Assembly: GCA_002951815.1 (NCBI GenBank)
Contig: CP019454.1
Span: forward strand, 1,054,001-1,118,000
DNA from: Sulfobacillus thermotolerans
GTDB taxonomy: Bacteria; Bacillota; Sulfobacillia; Sulfobacillales; Sulfobacillaceae
Direction: 5' to 3'
DNA: 64,000 nt
Shown: positions 17,114-25,216 of the stretch, in pieces
Position numbering within the stretch: position 1 is the first letter of the stretch
Layout of the letters: each line of letters opens with the position of its first letter
Translations under genes and position numbers: made by a program
The notes under the pieces: generated by a model
Seen by the model: the letters and a program-made list of their open reading frames with translations, nothing else
What the model was told of the DNA's origin: nothing
Database searches by the model: none

Positions 17114-18489
17114 GGTTCGCGCTCGCGGTTTGGCTTGGCCGGATTACGGGGTGGGTGAGCCGGTTAACAGGGCGTGGAGGCAGCTCATTGCCGGGACTGG
17201 TGGCGCGGCGCATTGATCCGAAAGTGTTTATGCGCCTAAGTGCGCATCTACGGCAAGGCGTCATACTCTTGACAGGCACTAACGGCAAGACGACGACCGC
17301 GGCTCTGGCCAGTCATCTCTTGCGTGCGCGCGGCTTGCGGGTCATCCACAACCGGGCTGGCGCTAATTTAATTTTAGGACTCACGGCAACATTGGTTCAG
17401 GCGAGTCGATTTCGATTGTTGCCAACAGCAGATTTGGCGCTGCTGGAGACCGACGAAGCGACGATGCCCAAAGCAGCGCAAGAAGCGTGCCCCAGGGTCA
17501 TTGCCGTGACGAACTTTTTCCGAGATCAGCTCGATCGTTACGGGGAGCTGTCAACCACGGTCAATTTCGTTCGGCGGGGTATAGAATCCTTGGCGGACGA
17601 TGGGTGGCTGGTACTAAATGCCGACGACCCGCAAGTTGCGTATTTAGGCCAAGAACATCCCCACGTTCTTTATTTTGGCGCAGATCTTATAGGTCAAGGG
17701 CAGCACGCCGGAACCTACGATGTGGCCGATGCGCGCTTCTGCCCGCGATGCGGGACCCTTTTGCAGTACCAGCGTTTATACTACGCGCACATCGGAGTTT
17801 ACGAGTGTCGCTACTGCCAGTTTAAGCGGCCAGTTCCTGACCTTCTCTTGGTGGATTGGGAGCCCGGCATGCCTCTGATGCGTATTGACTTTCGCGGGGA
17901 GCAGTTTGCAGTTCCTAATCGGTTGCCAGGCTTATACAATGCCTATAATGTGTTGGCCGCTCTGAGTGTGGCCTTACTTTATGAGGTGACGCCGCACGAA
18001 ATTCGAGAGGGATTGGAGGCCATGCGCCCCGCGTTTGGGCGCATGGAAGAAGTGCGCATTGGAGATCGTGTGCTGTGGTTGGCGCTTGTTAAAAATCCGG
18101 TTGGATTCAACCAAGTCCTGGAGACCATCCGCCAGGATCCGCGCCCGGATAAGCATATTCTCTTGGTTATCAATGACCGTTACGCAGACGGTCAAGATGT
18201 ATCATGGCTTTGGGATGTTGATTTTGAGTCATGGGTCGCAACGCAAAGGCACAATACCTTTTGGACGAGTGGGATTCGCGCGCAAGATATGGCACTGCGT
18301 TTGCAATATGCCGGTGTCAATCCCGAACACATTACGGTGATTGAGAACCCCTCTGAAGCCATGGACGATTTATTGCGGCGGACGACGGCAGAACACGTGA
18401 CCTATATCACTCCGACCTATACGGCACTATTAGAGGTGCGTCAGTATTTGACCGACAAGGGGTATACCAAGCATTTTCGGGAAGGGTAG
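17110..18489 (+). CDS. murT: MurT-like lipid II amidotransferase ligase subunit
   Basis: A 459-residue Mur-ligase-family protein. The ATP loop is LTGTNGKTTTAA (about residues 55-66). The MurT-specific four-cysteine zinc ribbon is present as CPRCG ... CRYC (about 215-240), and the C-terminal DUF1727-like domain follows. MurT with GatD amidates the glutamate of lipid II. GatD usually follows MurT directly, but here the next gene is selB. ATG 17110 overlaps the rmlB stop by 4 nt, suggesting coupling to sugar synthesis. Confidence 0.88.
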   Translation: MRFALAVWLGRITGWVSRLTGRGGSSLPGLVARRIDPKVFMRLSAHLRQGVILLTGTNGKTTTAALASHLLRARGLRVIHNRAGANLILGLTATLVQASRFRLLPTADLALLETDEATMPKAAQEACPRVIAVTNFFRDQLDRYGELSTTVNFVRRGIESLADDGWLVLNADDPQVAYLGQEHPHVLYFGADLIGQGQHAGTYDVADARFCPRCGTLLQYQRLYYAHIGVYECRYCQFKRPVPDLLLVDWEPGMPLMRIDFRGEQFAVPNRLPGLYNAYNVLAALSVALLYEVTPHEIREGLEAMRPAFGRMEEVRIGDRVLWLALVKNPVGFNQVLETIRQDPRPDKHILLVINDRYADGQDVSWLWDVDFESWVATQRHNTFWTSGIRAQDMALRLQYAGVNPEHITVIENPSEAMDDLLRRTTAEHVTYITPTYTALLEVRQYLTDKGYTKHFREG

Positions 18490-18491
18490 GG

Positions 18492-20387
18492 ATGACGTTG
18501 GCTGATATTTATCAAAGGCCTCTGATCATCGGTACGGCTGGGCACATCGATCATGGAAAAACAACGCTGACGCAACGGCTGACGGGGGTCAACACGGACC
18601 GGTTGCCTGAAGAGCGTGCACGCGGTATCTCAATTGATTTGGGCTTTGCCGACTTTACGTTGCCCAGCGGGCAGCATGCGGCCTTAATCGATGTGCCGGG
18701 ACACGAACGGTTCATCCGCAATATGGTGGCAGGCGTCCACGGCATGGACGCGGTGATGTTGGTGGTGGCGGCGGACGAAGGGATTATGCCCCAGACGCGT
18801 GAACATTTGGATATCCTGACCTTGCTAGGCGTCTCTCGAGGGTTAACGGTGATTACCAAAGCTGATACAGTCGAACCGGAATGGCTGCCGATTGTCGAGG
18901 AAACGGTCCAAGAGGCCCTTCGTGGGTCGTTTTTGGAACAGGCACCGATTGTTACGGTGGATTCCGTGTCCGGACGGGGCCTTGTCGACTTGCTGAACGC
19001 TTTGGAAACGGTGGCCCGCACGGTGCCGCCGCGTGATGCGACAGGTTTTGTCCGTCTGCCTATCGACCGGGTATTTTCGGTGCGGGGATTTGGCACGGTC
19101 ATCACGGGAACCTTGGTGAGTGGCACGCTACGGCCGGAAGATGTCTTAGAAGTGGTGCCAGGAGACCATTCAGTCCGCGTGCGCGGACTAGAGGTCCATG
19201 GGCATAAGGTAGATTACGCGGTAGCGGGGCAACGGGTGGCTGTGAACCTCAGTGGCATTGACAAGGACCACGTGCACCGGGGCCAAATGTTAGCGGCTGT
19301 CGGAACGGTGAAGTCTGTCGATGTGATAGTCGTGGAGGTCTTGCTATTGGCGAGTAGTCCTATTTTAGAGCAGCGTACCCGAGTGCATGTGCATTTAGGG
19401 ACGGCTGAAGCGATTGGACGAGTCTATTGGTATGATCGCGAATCCCTTGAACCCGGCGACACAGCTTTTGGGGAAATTCGTTTAGAATCTTCTATTCCCG
19501 CTATCCGTTACGACCGGTTTCTTATTCGGTCCTATAGTCCTGTCTTTACGGTGGGAGGAGGACGGGTGCTTGAAGCCGGAGTGCATCATAAACGGAAAGA
19601 AGCTGGTCTGCTTGGTCATCTAGCGCTTGTTGCCAGTGGGAATACCAAGGCGGTCGTGTTGGAGCAGTTACGCGCGTGTGATGCTCCTTGCAGCATTGAA
19701 AAATTGGCTGAGAGGGCGGGATACCGGGTAACAGAGATTGAGACGCTATGTCAAGACGACCCCGAAATCGTTTATGGTCCGGACCGCCAAGTGTTTTGGA
19801 AGCCGTATTTGCCCGATCTTATCAGCACGGTTCAACACTTTCTTGGAGAATATCACCAGGATCATCCTCTGAGACGCGGCATTGGCCGGGAACGTCTTCG
19901 CGACAGTTTGTGGCCCAAGTGGTCATTGCGTAGTGTCCTCTTTGTGGTCCACTATGCCGAGAATGTCGTTGTGGAGGGCGAATGGGTTCGCCTGGCTGAT
20001 TTTGTTCCGGTTGTGGAAGGTGCGTGGGCCCAAGAAATTGAGTCGGTCTACCAAGCGATTGACGCGTCAGCGCGCAAGCCTTTGACGGTTGAGCAGCTCA
20101 TCGGCATGACGAGTATTCACACGGAGCGTTTTTTCGATATCATTGATTATTTGTTGAGTCAAAAACGCTTAGTGCGACTGGAAGAAGGCATCTATATCTC
20201 CACGCCGGTGTATATCGCAAGCCGGGATATTGTCATCGAGGCCTTACAAGAACGCGGGGCTCTTACGACGAGCGAATTGCGCGATGTATTGGAAGCGAAT
20301 CGCCGATTTGCGGTACTCTTTTTAGAATTGCTAGATGCGTTGCATATCACCAGGCGGCAAGGGGAAAGCCGGACATTAGTGAGTTAG
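18492..20387 (+). CDS. selB: Selenocysteine-specific elongation factor SelB
   Basis: The 631-residue GTPase has G1 GHIDHGKTTL, G3 DVPGHERFI and G4 TKAD, domain II/III beta-barrels, and about 260 C-terminal residues with winged-helix repeats that bind the SECIS RNA. SelB delivers Sec-tRNA at UGA. ATG 18492 lies 2 nt after murT. selA, selD and selC are not in this window and no gene here shows an in-frame UGA, so selenoproteins, if any, lie elsewhere. The domain length argues against a plain EF-Tu paralogue. Confidence 0.9.
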   Translation: MTLADIYQRPLIIGTAGHIDHGKTTLTQRLTGVNTDRLPEERARGISIDLGFADFTLPSGQHAALIDVPGHERFIRNMVAGVHGMDAVMLVVAADEGIMPQTREHLDILTLLGVSRGLTVITKADTVEPEWLPIVEETVQEALRGSFLEQAPIVTVDSVSGRGLVDLLNALETVARTVPPRDATGFVRLPIDRVFSVRGFGTVITGTLVSGTLRPEDVLEVVPGDHSVRVRGLEVHGHKVDYAVAGQRVAVNLSGIDKDHVHRGQMLAAVGTVKSVDVIVVEVLLLASSPILEQRTRVHVHLGTAEAIGRVYWYDRESLEPGDTAFGEIRLESSIPAIRYDRFLIRSYSPVFTVGGGRVLEAGVHHKRKEAGLLGHLALVASGNTKAVVLEQLRACDAPCSIEKLAERAGYRVTEIETLCQDDPEIVYGPDRQVFWKPYLPDLISTVQHFLGEYHQDHPLRRGIGRERLRDSLWPKWSLRSVLFVVHYAENVVVEGEWVRLADFVPVVEGAWAQEIESVYQAIDASARKPLTVEQLIGMTSIHTERFFDIIDYLLSQKRLVRLEEGIYISTPVYIASRDIVIEALQERGALTTSELRDVLEANRRFAVLFLELLDALHITRRQGESRTLVS

Positions 20388-20388
20388 G

Positions 20389-21099
20389 ATGACAGATATG
20401 CGAATTGATGTAGCATGGTCTAAGGTCCCCAAAGGAGGCTTTGGGGAGAGCGGAGACACGATTGAACTGGTTGAGCGGCCTTTAGGCGGCGTCTCCGTTA
20501 TCTTAGCGGACGGACAAGGATCAGGCGTGGCGGCGAAACGGATCAGTCGGTTGGTCGCGATGAAGGCCGTGAGCTTGATTGCCGACGGCTCCCGGGATGG
20601 CGCTGTCGCAAGGGCTGTGCAGGATATGTTATATACAGCCCGTGAAGGGCGTGTAACGGCCACCCTGGCCGTCTTGTCTTGCGATCTCCATACGAAAACC
20701 ATGGTAATTGCTCGCAACACCCCTGTGCCAGTGTTAGTACGGCAGGACAATGTGGTGTTCCGGCTTGAAGGAGGCGCTGAGGTCATTGGAACCTATCGCC
20801 GCACACGGCCTGCGATTACGGAGCTACCTCTCGTAGAGGGGACGATTTTGCTAACATTCTCGGACGGCGTGACAAATGCCGGTAAACGGTACGGTAAGTC
20901 CCTTCCTTGGGACCAAATCCAAGAGGAGATGACGGCTTTAGATATTCATGATCTCCAATCATGGGTGAATGGTTTGATGATGCAAACGCTCCTCTTAGAC
21001 AAGGACCGGCCTGGCGATGATGTGAGCATTGTGGCGTTAGCGGTCAGAGGCGGTGATGACAGCGCCATACGGACACTCTCCGCGAGCATTCCCTACTAA
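20389..21099 (+). CDS. SpoIIE/RsbU-type PP2C serine phosphatase
   Basis: This 236-residue stand-alone PPM domain carries LADGQGSG (Asp41) for metal binding, FSDGVTNAG (about residues 163-171) and PGDDVSIVAL near the end. These are the SpoIIE/RsbU-type metal motifs. No sensor or membrane domain is attached. Such enzymes dephosphorylate anti-anti-sigma factors. No anti-sigma partner is adjacent, so the target is open. It begins 2 nt after selB and overlaps the next gene. Confidence 0.75.
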   Translation: MTDMRIDVAWSKVPKGGFGESGDTIELVERPLGGVSVILADGQGSGVAAKRISRLVAMKAVSLIADGSRDGAVARAVQDMLYTAREGRVTATLAVLSCDLHTKTMVIARNTPVPVLVRQDNVVFRLEGGAEVIGTYRRTRPAITELPLVEGTILLTFSDGVTNAGKRYGKSLPWDQIQEEMTALDIHDLQSWVNGLMMQTLLLDKDRPGDDVSIVALAVRGGDDSAIRTLSASIPY

Positions 21100-21553
21100 T
21101 GGCATTATTTTAGTGGGAGTCTGTGCAGCCGGAAAATCTACGATATCCGGTGTGCTGGATCGCTATGGCATCATTGCGCAGTCGGTCGCTCAAGAGCATT
21201 CGTCAGTTCCCACCTTGTATCGCCGCAAAGGAGACCATCCGGTGGTGGTCCTGGATGCGGCAGTGGAGACAGTGCGGCGAAGACGGCGTATGGCATGGAC
21301 TCGCCAGCATTATTGGAGACAATGGTATCGCTTGATTTCGGCGCGCCAGGCGGCCCGCCTCATTGTCCGCACGGATCCCTTAACGCCCGAAGAAGTTGCG
21401 GCAGTGATTGTGCAGTGGTTTGATCGCTGGACGGGCCTTGACGTGTTTTGGAGCCAGAATGATTCGTCTTATACGGTCCGAGAGCAAAAGCAGATCAGAC
21501 TGGATGTTTGTTATGGCCGGGGCGTGCCAGCCTTAAAGGCTCCCAAACCTTAG
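21056..21553 (+). CDS. P-loop NTPase of unknown function
   Basis: I do not recognise this 165-residue protein beyond its Walker A motif GVCAAGKST near residues 21-29. It continues with an Arg-rich segment (VRRRRRMAWTRQHYWRQW), resembling small P-loop kinases, and a helix ending IVQWFDRW. Starts at GTG 21053 or ATG 21056 follow AGAGG; both overlap the phosphatase gene by about 45 nt. No clear Walker B Asp-Glu is visible. A link with the overlapping phosphatase is suggested by coupling only. Confidence 0.55.
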   Translation: MTAPYGHSPRAFPTNGIILVGVCAAGKSTISGVLDRYGIIAQSVAQEHSSVPTLYRRKGDHPVVVLDAAVETVRRRRRMAWTRQHYWRQWYRLISARQAARLIVRTDPLTPEEVAAVIVQWFDRWTGLDVFWSQNDSSYTVREQKQIRLDVCYGRGVPALKAPKP

Positions 21554-21564
21554 AACCCCCTGAA

Positions 21565-21594
21565 TTGACACTGCTTGAACCCCCGGACTATAAT
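21565..21594 (+). promoter_or_regulatory. Sigma-A promoter of secDF
   Basis: A perfect TTGACA (21565-21570) and a perfect TATAAT (21589-21594) are 18 nt apart and end 29 nt before the secD start. This separates secDF from the upstream operon. Confidence 0.88.
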
Positions 21595-21623
21595 GAAACG
21601 ATTTTAACCCGGGGGGCTTTGCA

Positions 21624-22835
21624 ATGCGTCGAAAGAGCAAGATTAAGTTTTTTGCCCTGGTTGCGGTGCTTATCGCAGCCCTTTTTTACTTTTTACAGGT
21701 GAACCCTGTGGCGAGCCATCTCCGCTATGGATTAGATCTTAAAGGTGGCGTCACCGCAACATATCAAGCGGAACCATCACCAGGTCAGCCGGTGAACAGC
21801 CAAACCATGGCACGCGCGATGGAGATCATGAACTTTCGCGTAAACTCTTTAGGAGTTTCTGAGCCGGTTATCGAACAAGTGGGGTCTAACCGGATTACGA
21901 TTGATTTGCCGGGAGTCAAAGATCCCGAACAAGCACTCCAATTTTTAGGTCAGACCGCCGTGTTGGAAATAAAGAATCCTGCGGGTAAAGTGGTCGTGAC
22001 CGGGGCTGACTTGTCGTCTGCAACGGCCGGTGAAGCCAACGGCCAATACGTCGTCAATTTGACTTTTAACCACAAAGGCACAGCTTTGTTCGCGGCGGCT
22101 ACTAAGAAATATTTAGGGAAGGAACTCCCCATTTATTTAAATGGCAAGTTAGTTGAAGCGCCAGTGGTGCAAAGTGTGATTCCTAATGGACAAGCCCAAA
22201 TGAGCGGAAACTTTCCCACTTTAAAGAAAGCCCAACAAGTGGCGTTGCTCTTGCAATCAGGCGCGTTACCGGTGAACTTAAAAGTTCTGGATGTGCGTAC
22301 GGTCAGTGCGACGCTAGGCCATGCATCGGTTGAAGCAAGCAAAATGGCGGCCATCATAGCGATTCTCTTAATCGGGGTGGTCATGATTTTTTGGTACCGG
22401 TTGGCAGGTTTTGTCGCGGATATGGCGTTATTAATCTATTTGCTGCTGGTGGTGGGGGCATTGTGGAGCATACACGCCGTCATCACGGTGCCGGGGATTG
22501 CGGGGCTCATCTTGTCAGTGGGAATGGCGGTCGACGCGAATGTGATTATATTCTCCCGCATTCGAGAAGAAATAATCAACGGGAAGAAACCCGGAGCGGC
22601 GGTTGCAGCAGGGTTTCGTCATGCCATTCGGGCTATTTTGGACTCTCATGTGACAACCTTTGTTTCCTCGCTCATCCTCTTCTTCTTGGGGACCGGGGAA
22701 GTGAAAGGGTTTGCATTGACGCTCATGATAGGCACAGCGGTTTCCCTTCTCACGGCGGTTTCGGTCACAGGCGTCGTTATCCGCTGGGTAGCCGATGCGG
22801 GGTGGGCTAAAGTGCGCACCATATTTGTGGGCTAG
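21624..22835 (+). CDS. secD: Protein translocase subunit SecD
   Basis: The 403-residue protein has an N-terminal helix, the LRYGLDLKGGV motif that opens the first external domain, PGVKDP, and six membrane helices near the C-terminus with SVGMAVDANVIIFSRIREE, the conserved D4-like proton-path segment. SecD with SecF uses the proton motive force to complete export. ATG 21624 follows its own strong promoter. It is shorter than the E. coli SecD (about 615) but normal for separate Firmicute SecD. SecF follows after 9 nt. Confidence 0.93.
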   Translation: MRRKSKIKFFALVAVLIAALFYFLQVNPVASHLRYGLDLKGGVTATYQAEPSPGQPVNSQTMARAMEIMNFRVNSLGVSEPVIEQVGSNRITIDLPGVKDPEQALQFLGQTAVLEIKNPAGKVVVTGADLSSATAGEANGQYVVNLTFNHKGTALFAAATKKYLGKELPIYLNGKLVEAPVVQSVIPNGQAQMSGNFPTLKKAQQVALLLQSGALPVNLKVLDVRTVSATLGHASVEASKMAAIIAILLIGVVMIFWYRLAGFVADMALLIYLLLVVGALWSIHAVITVPGIAGLILSVGMAVDANVIIFSRIREEIINGKKPGAAVAAGFRHAIRAILDSHVTTFVSSLILFFLGTGEVKGFALTLMIGTAVSLLTAVSVTGVVIRWVADAGWAKVRTIFVG

Positions 22836-22844
22836 GGGGCTGGC

Positions 22845-23744
22845 ATGATGCGGTACCATTTCGAATTTGTCCGACATTGGAAAACATGGTTTGTCCTCTC
22901 CGGATTGCTGGTGATTTTGGCGTTGGGAGCCTTTTTTATTCGGGGTTTGAACTACGGGATTGATTTCACGGGCGGTACGCAGATGAATCTTCAATTCCTA
23001 CGCCCGGTGACTGTAACCCAGATTGACCACGTGTTGGATGCTGACCATTTAAACGGCAGTACCGTCGTGTTTCTCGGCAAAGGACATGACAATGTGTTAA
23101 TTACCACCCCGACCATTTCGGAGCATGAGCGCGATGCCCTGCTGTCGCAGTTATCAAGGAAGGTGGGGGCATTTAAAGAGATCTCAACCAGTCGTGTCTC
23201 GTCGATTATTGGCAAACAAACGGAACAGCGGGCCCTAATCGCCGTGGTTTTAGCTGTCATTGCGATTATTCTCTATATCACGATTCGGTTTGAATGGCGG
23301 TTTGCGTTGTCGGGGATTTTAGCCATGTTGCACGATGTCATTATTACCGTCGGGCTCATTGCGTTGATTCATATTCAGATTACCGAGTACTTTATTATGG
23401 CCGTGTTGACGATTTTTGGATATTCGATTACCGACAAGATTATTGTTTTTGACCGTATTCGGGAGAATTTGGCCGTTCGCAAAAAGAATGATCCGCTGGA
23501 TGATTTGGTGAATAAAAGTCTGAATCAGGTTCTAGTCCGCTCCATTAACACATCAACCACCGTGATTATCGCGTTGCTGGCGTTGTTGATTTTTGCGGGG
23601 AGTAGCATTCGAGACTTTGCCTTGACGATGTTGTTTGGCGTGATTTTTGGAACGTATTCATCGATTTTCATCGCCAGTCCTATCTGGTTGTTGTGGACGA
23701 AACGGGAAAAAGGCAAAGGCAAATCGCGGCCGGCGTCCGCTTAA
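22845..23744 (+). CDS. secF: Protein translocase subunit SecF
   Basis: The 299-residue partner of SecD has GLNYGIDFTGGTQM at the N-terminus and six membrane helices, with FGYSITDKIIVFDRIREN for the conserved loop. It completes the SecDF complex. The gene lies 9 nt downstream of secD; ATG 22845 or 22848 are both possible. A terminator hairpin follows the stop. Confidence 0.93.
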   Translation: MMRYHFEFVRHWKTWFVLSGLLVILALGAFFIRGLNYGIDFTGGTQMNLQFLRPVTVTQIDHVLDADHLNGSTVVFLGKGHDNVLITTPTISEHERDALLSQLSRKVGAFKEISTSRVSSIIGKQTEQRALIAVVLAVIAIILYITIRFEWRFALSGILAMLHDVIITVGLIALIHIQITEYFIMAVLTIFGYSITDKIIVFDRIRENLAVRKKNDPLDDLVNKSLNQVLVRSINTSTTVIIALLALLIFAGSSIRDFALTMLFGVIFGTYSSIFIASPIWLLWTKREKGKGKSRPASA

Positions 23745-23761
23745 CGAAGGGGCGTATTCAG

Positions 23762-23797
23762 TGAGAACCCAGTCGTGTGCTGGGTTTTCTCATTTTT
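23762..23797 (+). terminator. Terminator after secDF
   Basis: TGAGAACCCAG (23762-23772) pairs with CTGGGTTTTCTCA (23780-23792), leaving a 2-nt bulge and a 7-nt loop, and is followed by five T residues (23793-23797). Confidence 0.75.
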
Positions 23798-23860
23798 GCG
23801 CGATATGACAGAATTTGGGGCATGATAAGGAGATATCAGGAATGTAAAGGGGGCAATCCC

Positions 23861-24280
23861 GTGGGATGGCTTCTAGTGCCGGTATTGGGCGTCTGGCTAT
23901 GGGATGGCCCATGGCTATTGATTTTGGTATTGGCGGAGACCGTATGGCGGGTGGGGTTTCCGTATTGGGGGGGCTCTTTGCTGGCTCTTCAATGGGGAGT
24001 AGCAGCAGCCTTAGAATGGGGATTCCACCGTCTTTTGCCTAAACGTCCCGTCGCCCGGAGTAGGCACCGGCTCCTACGAGAGTCATGGGTGTTATTATGG
24101 TTGTCCTTATTGCTCACACCCGTGCCAGGGTTGGTGGCGTGGCAAGGCACAGTAGGATTTGATGCGGCTGTCAGGCTCCAACGGTTTGGTCAGGATATGC
24201 GTAAGATTGTGATGGTGCGTGGCGCCAAGTTCGTAGTGGCCTTATTGTGGTTCGTTATGCTGACGCGCCTAAGACCATAA
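23861..24280 (+). CDS. Small integral membrane protein of unknown function
   Basis: A 139-residue Trp- and Leu-rich protein with about three or four membrane segments (around residues 2-20, 32-50, 68-85 and 122-135) and a basic loop RPVARSRHRLLRE. The family is not recognised. GTG 23861 is chosen because AAAGGGGG lies about 8 nt upstream; the frame is open from 23777 but earlier codons have no ribosome-binding site. It follows the secDF terminator, so it has its own promoter or is read by leakage. Confidence 0.5.
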   Translation: MGWLLVPVLGVWLWDGPWLLILVLAETVWRVGFPYWGGSLLALQWGVAAALEWGFHRLLPKRPVARSRHRLLRESWVLLWLSLLLTPVPGLVAWQGTVGFDAAVRLQRFGQDMRKIVMVRGAKFVVALLWFVMLTRLRP

Positions 24281-24336
24281 CAGTCCATGGTACAATAATA
24301 GAGCGGGAGGAGTAATCGGAAAACGGGTGAGACGGC

Positions 24337-25203
24337 GTGATTGATGTCGACGGAGAGCTACAGACCAGTACCCGAAGTGCAGCGTGGGGAGCCCTCGGAA
24401 ACTTTATTCTCATGGCATTGAAAATTACCGTGGGGATTATCGGAAATTCTCGCGCCCTAATTGCGGATGGTATTCATTCTGGTGCTGATCTTGGATCGTC
24501 CATAGCGGTCATCATCGGGTTGCGTGTTGCGCGCATACCGCCCGACGAAGGACATAATTACGGGCATGCCAAAGCTGAAGCCATTGCGCAGAAAGTCGTA
24601 GCGCTCCTGTTGATTTTAGCAGGATTTGAAGTGGCCAATGGATCAATTGCCGCGTTAAGCCATGCGAGTCAACATCCCACCCTGTTGACCTTGATTGTGG
24701 CTGCAGGCGTTATGATAATCAAGTGGGTCATGTACGTGCGCCAAAAAACCATTGCGACGCGTACCGGCAGTCACTCCTTGATGGCGTCCGCCTTGGATAA
24801 CCGGATGGACGTCATTTCTTCTGCAATCACCACGGGTGCGATTTTAGCGGCCAAGTGGGGAGTTCCGCACGGTGATGCCTATGGTGCGCTGGCGGTGGCG
24901 GCATTAATCGTCTGGCTCGGCATCGAAATCTTTTCGCAAGCTGCAAACGATTTGATGGACCGCGCGGCCGATCCACAAATTGTTGATGCCATCCGTGCCC
25001 ACTGTACGATGGTCGATGGCGTCGAAAAGATTGCGGAGATTCGAACGCGCGTATCGGGTACCCAAGTGCTGGTGGATTTAAAAATTGTGGTGAATCGACA
25101 CTTAACGGTATGGGAAGCGCACGAAATTTCACACCGGGTTAAACGTGCGGTCATGAGTTTGCCGCGGATTCAAGACGTGATGGTGCATGTAAATCCCGAT
25201 TAA
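24337..25203 (+). CDS. Cation diffusion facilitator (CDF) metal efflux transporter
   Basis: A 288-residue CDF protein with six membrane helices and a cytoplasmic C-terminal domain. Helix 2 holds IADGIHSGADLGSS. Helix 5 holds ALDNRMDVISS, giving Asp-x-x-x-Asp where zinc-type members have His-x-x-x-Asp. That pattern is associated with Mn2+ (or iron) specificity. GTG 24337 is the only convenient start but its ribosome-binding site is weak; GGGAGGAG lies 24 nt upstream. Metal resistance fits an acidophilic metal-rich habitat, as an inference. Confidence 0.85.
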   Translation: MIDVDGELQTSTRSAAWGALGNFILMALKITVGIIGNSRALIADGIHSGADLGSSIAVIIGLRVARIPPDEGHNYGHAKAEAIAQKVVALLLILAGFEVANGSIAALSHASQHPTLLTLIVAAGVMIIKWVMYVRQKTIATRTGSHSLMASALDNRMDVISSAITTGAILAAKWGVPHGDAYGALAVAALIVWLGIEIFSQAANDLMDRAADPQIVDAIRAHCTMVDGVEKIAEIRTRVSGTQVLVDLKIVVNRHLTVWEAHEISHRVKRAVMSLPRIQDVMVHVNPD

Positions 25204-25216
25204 CGTGAGGATTGGA

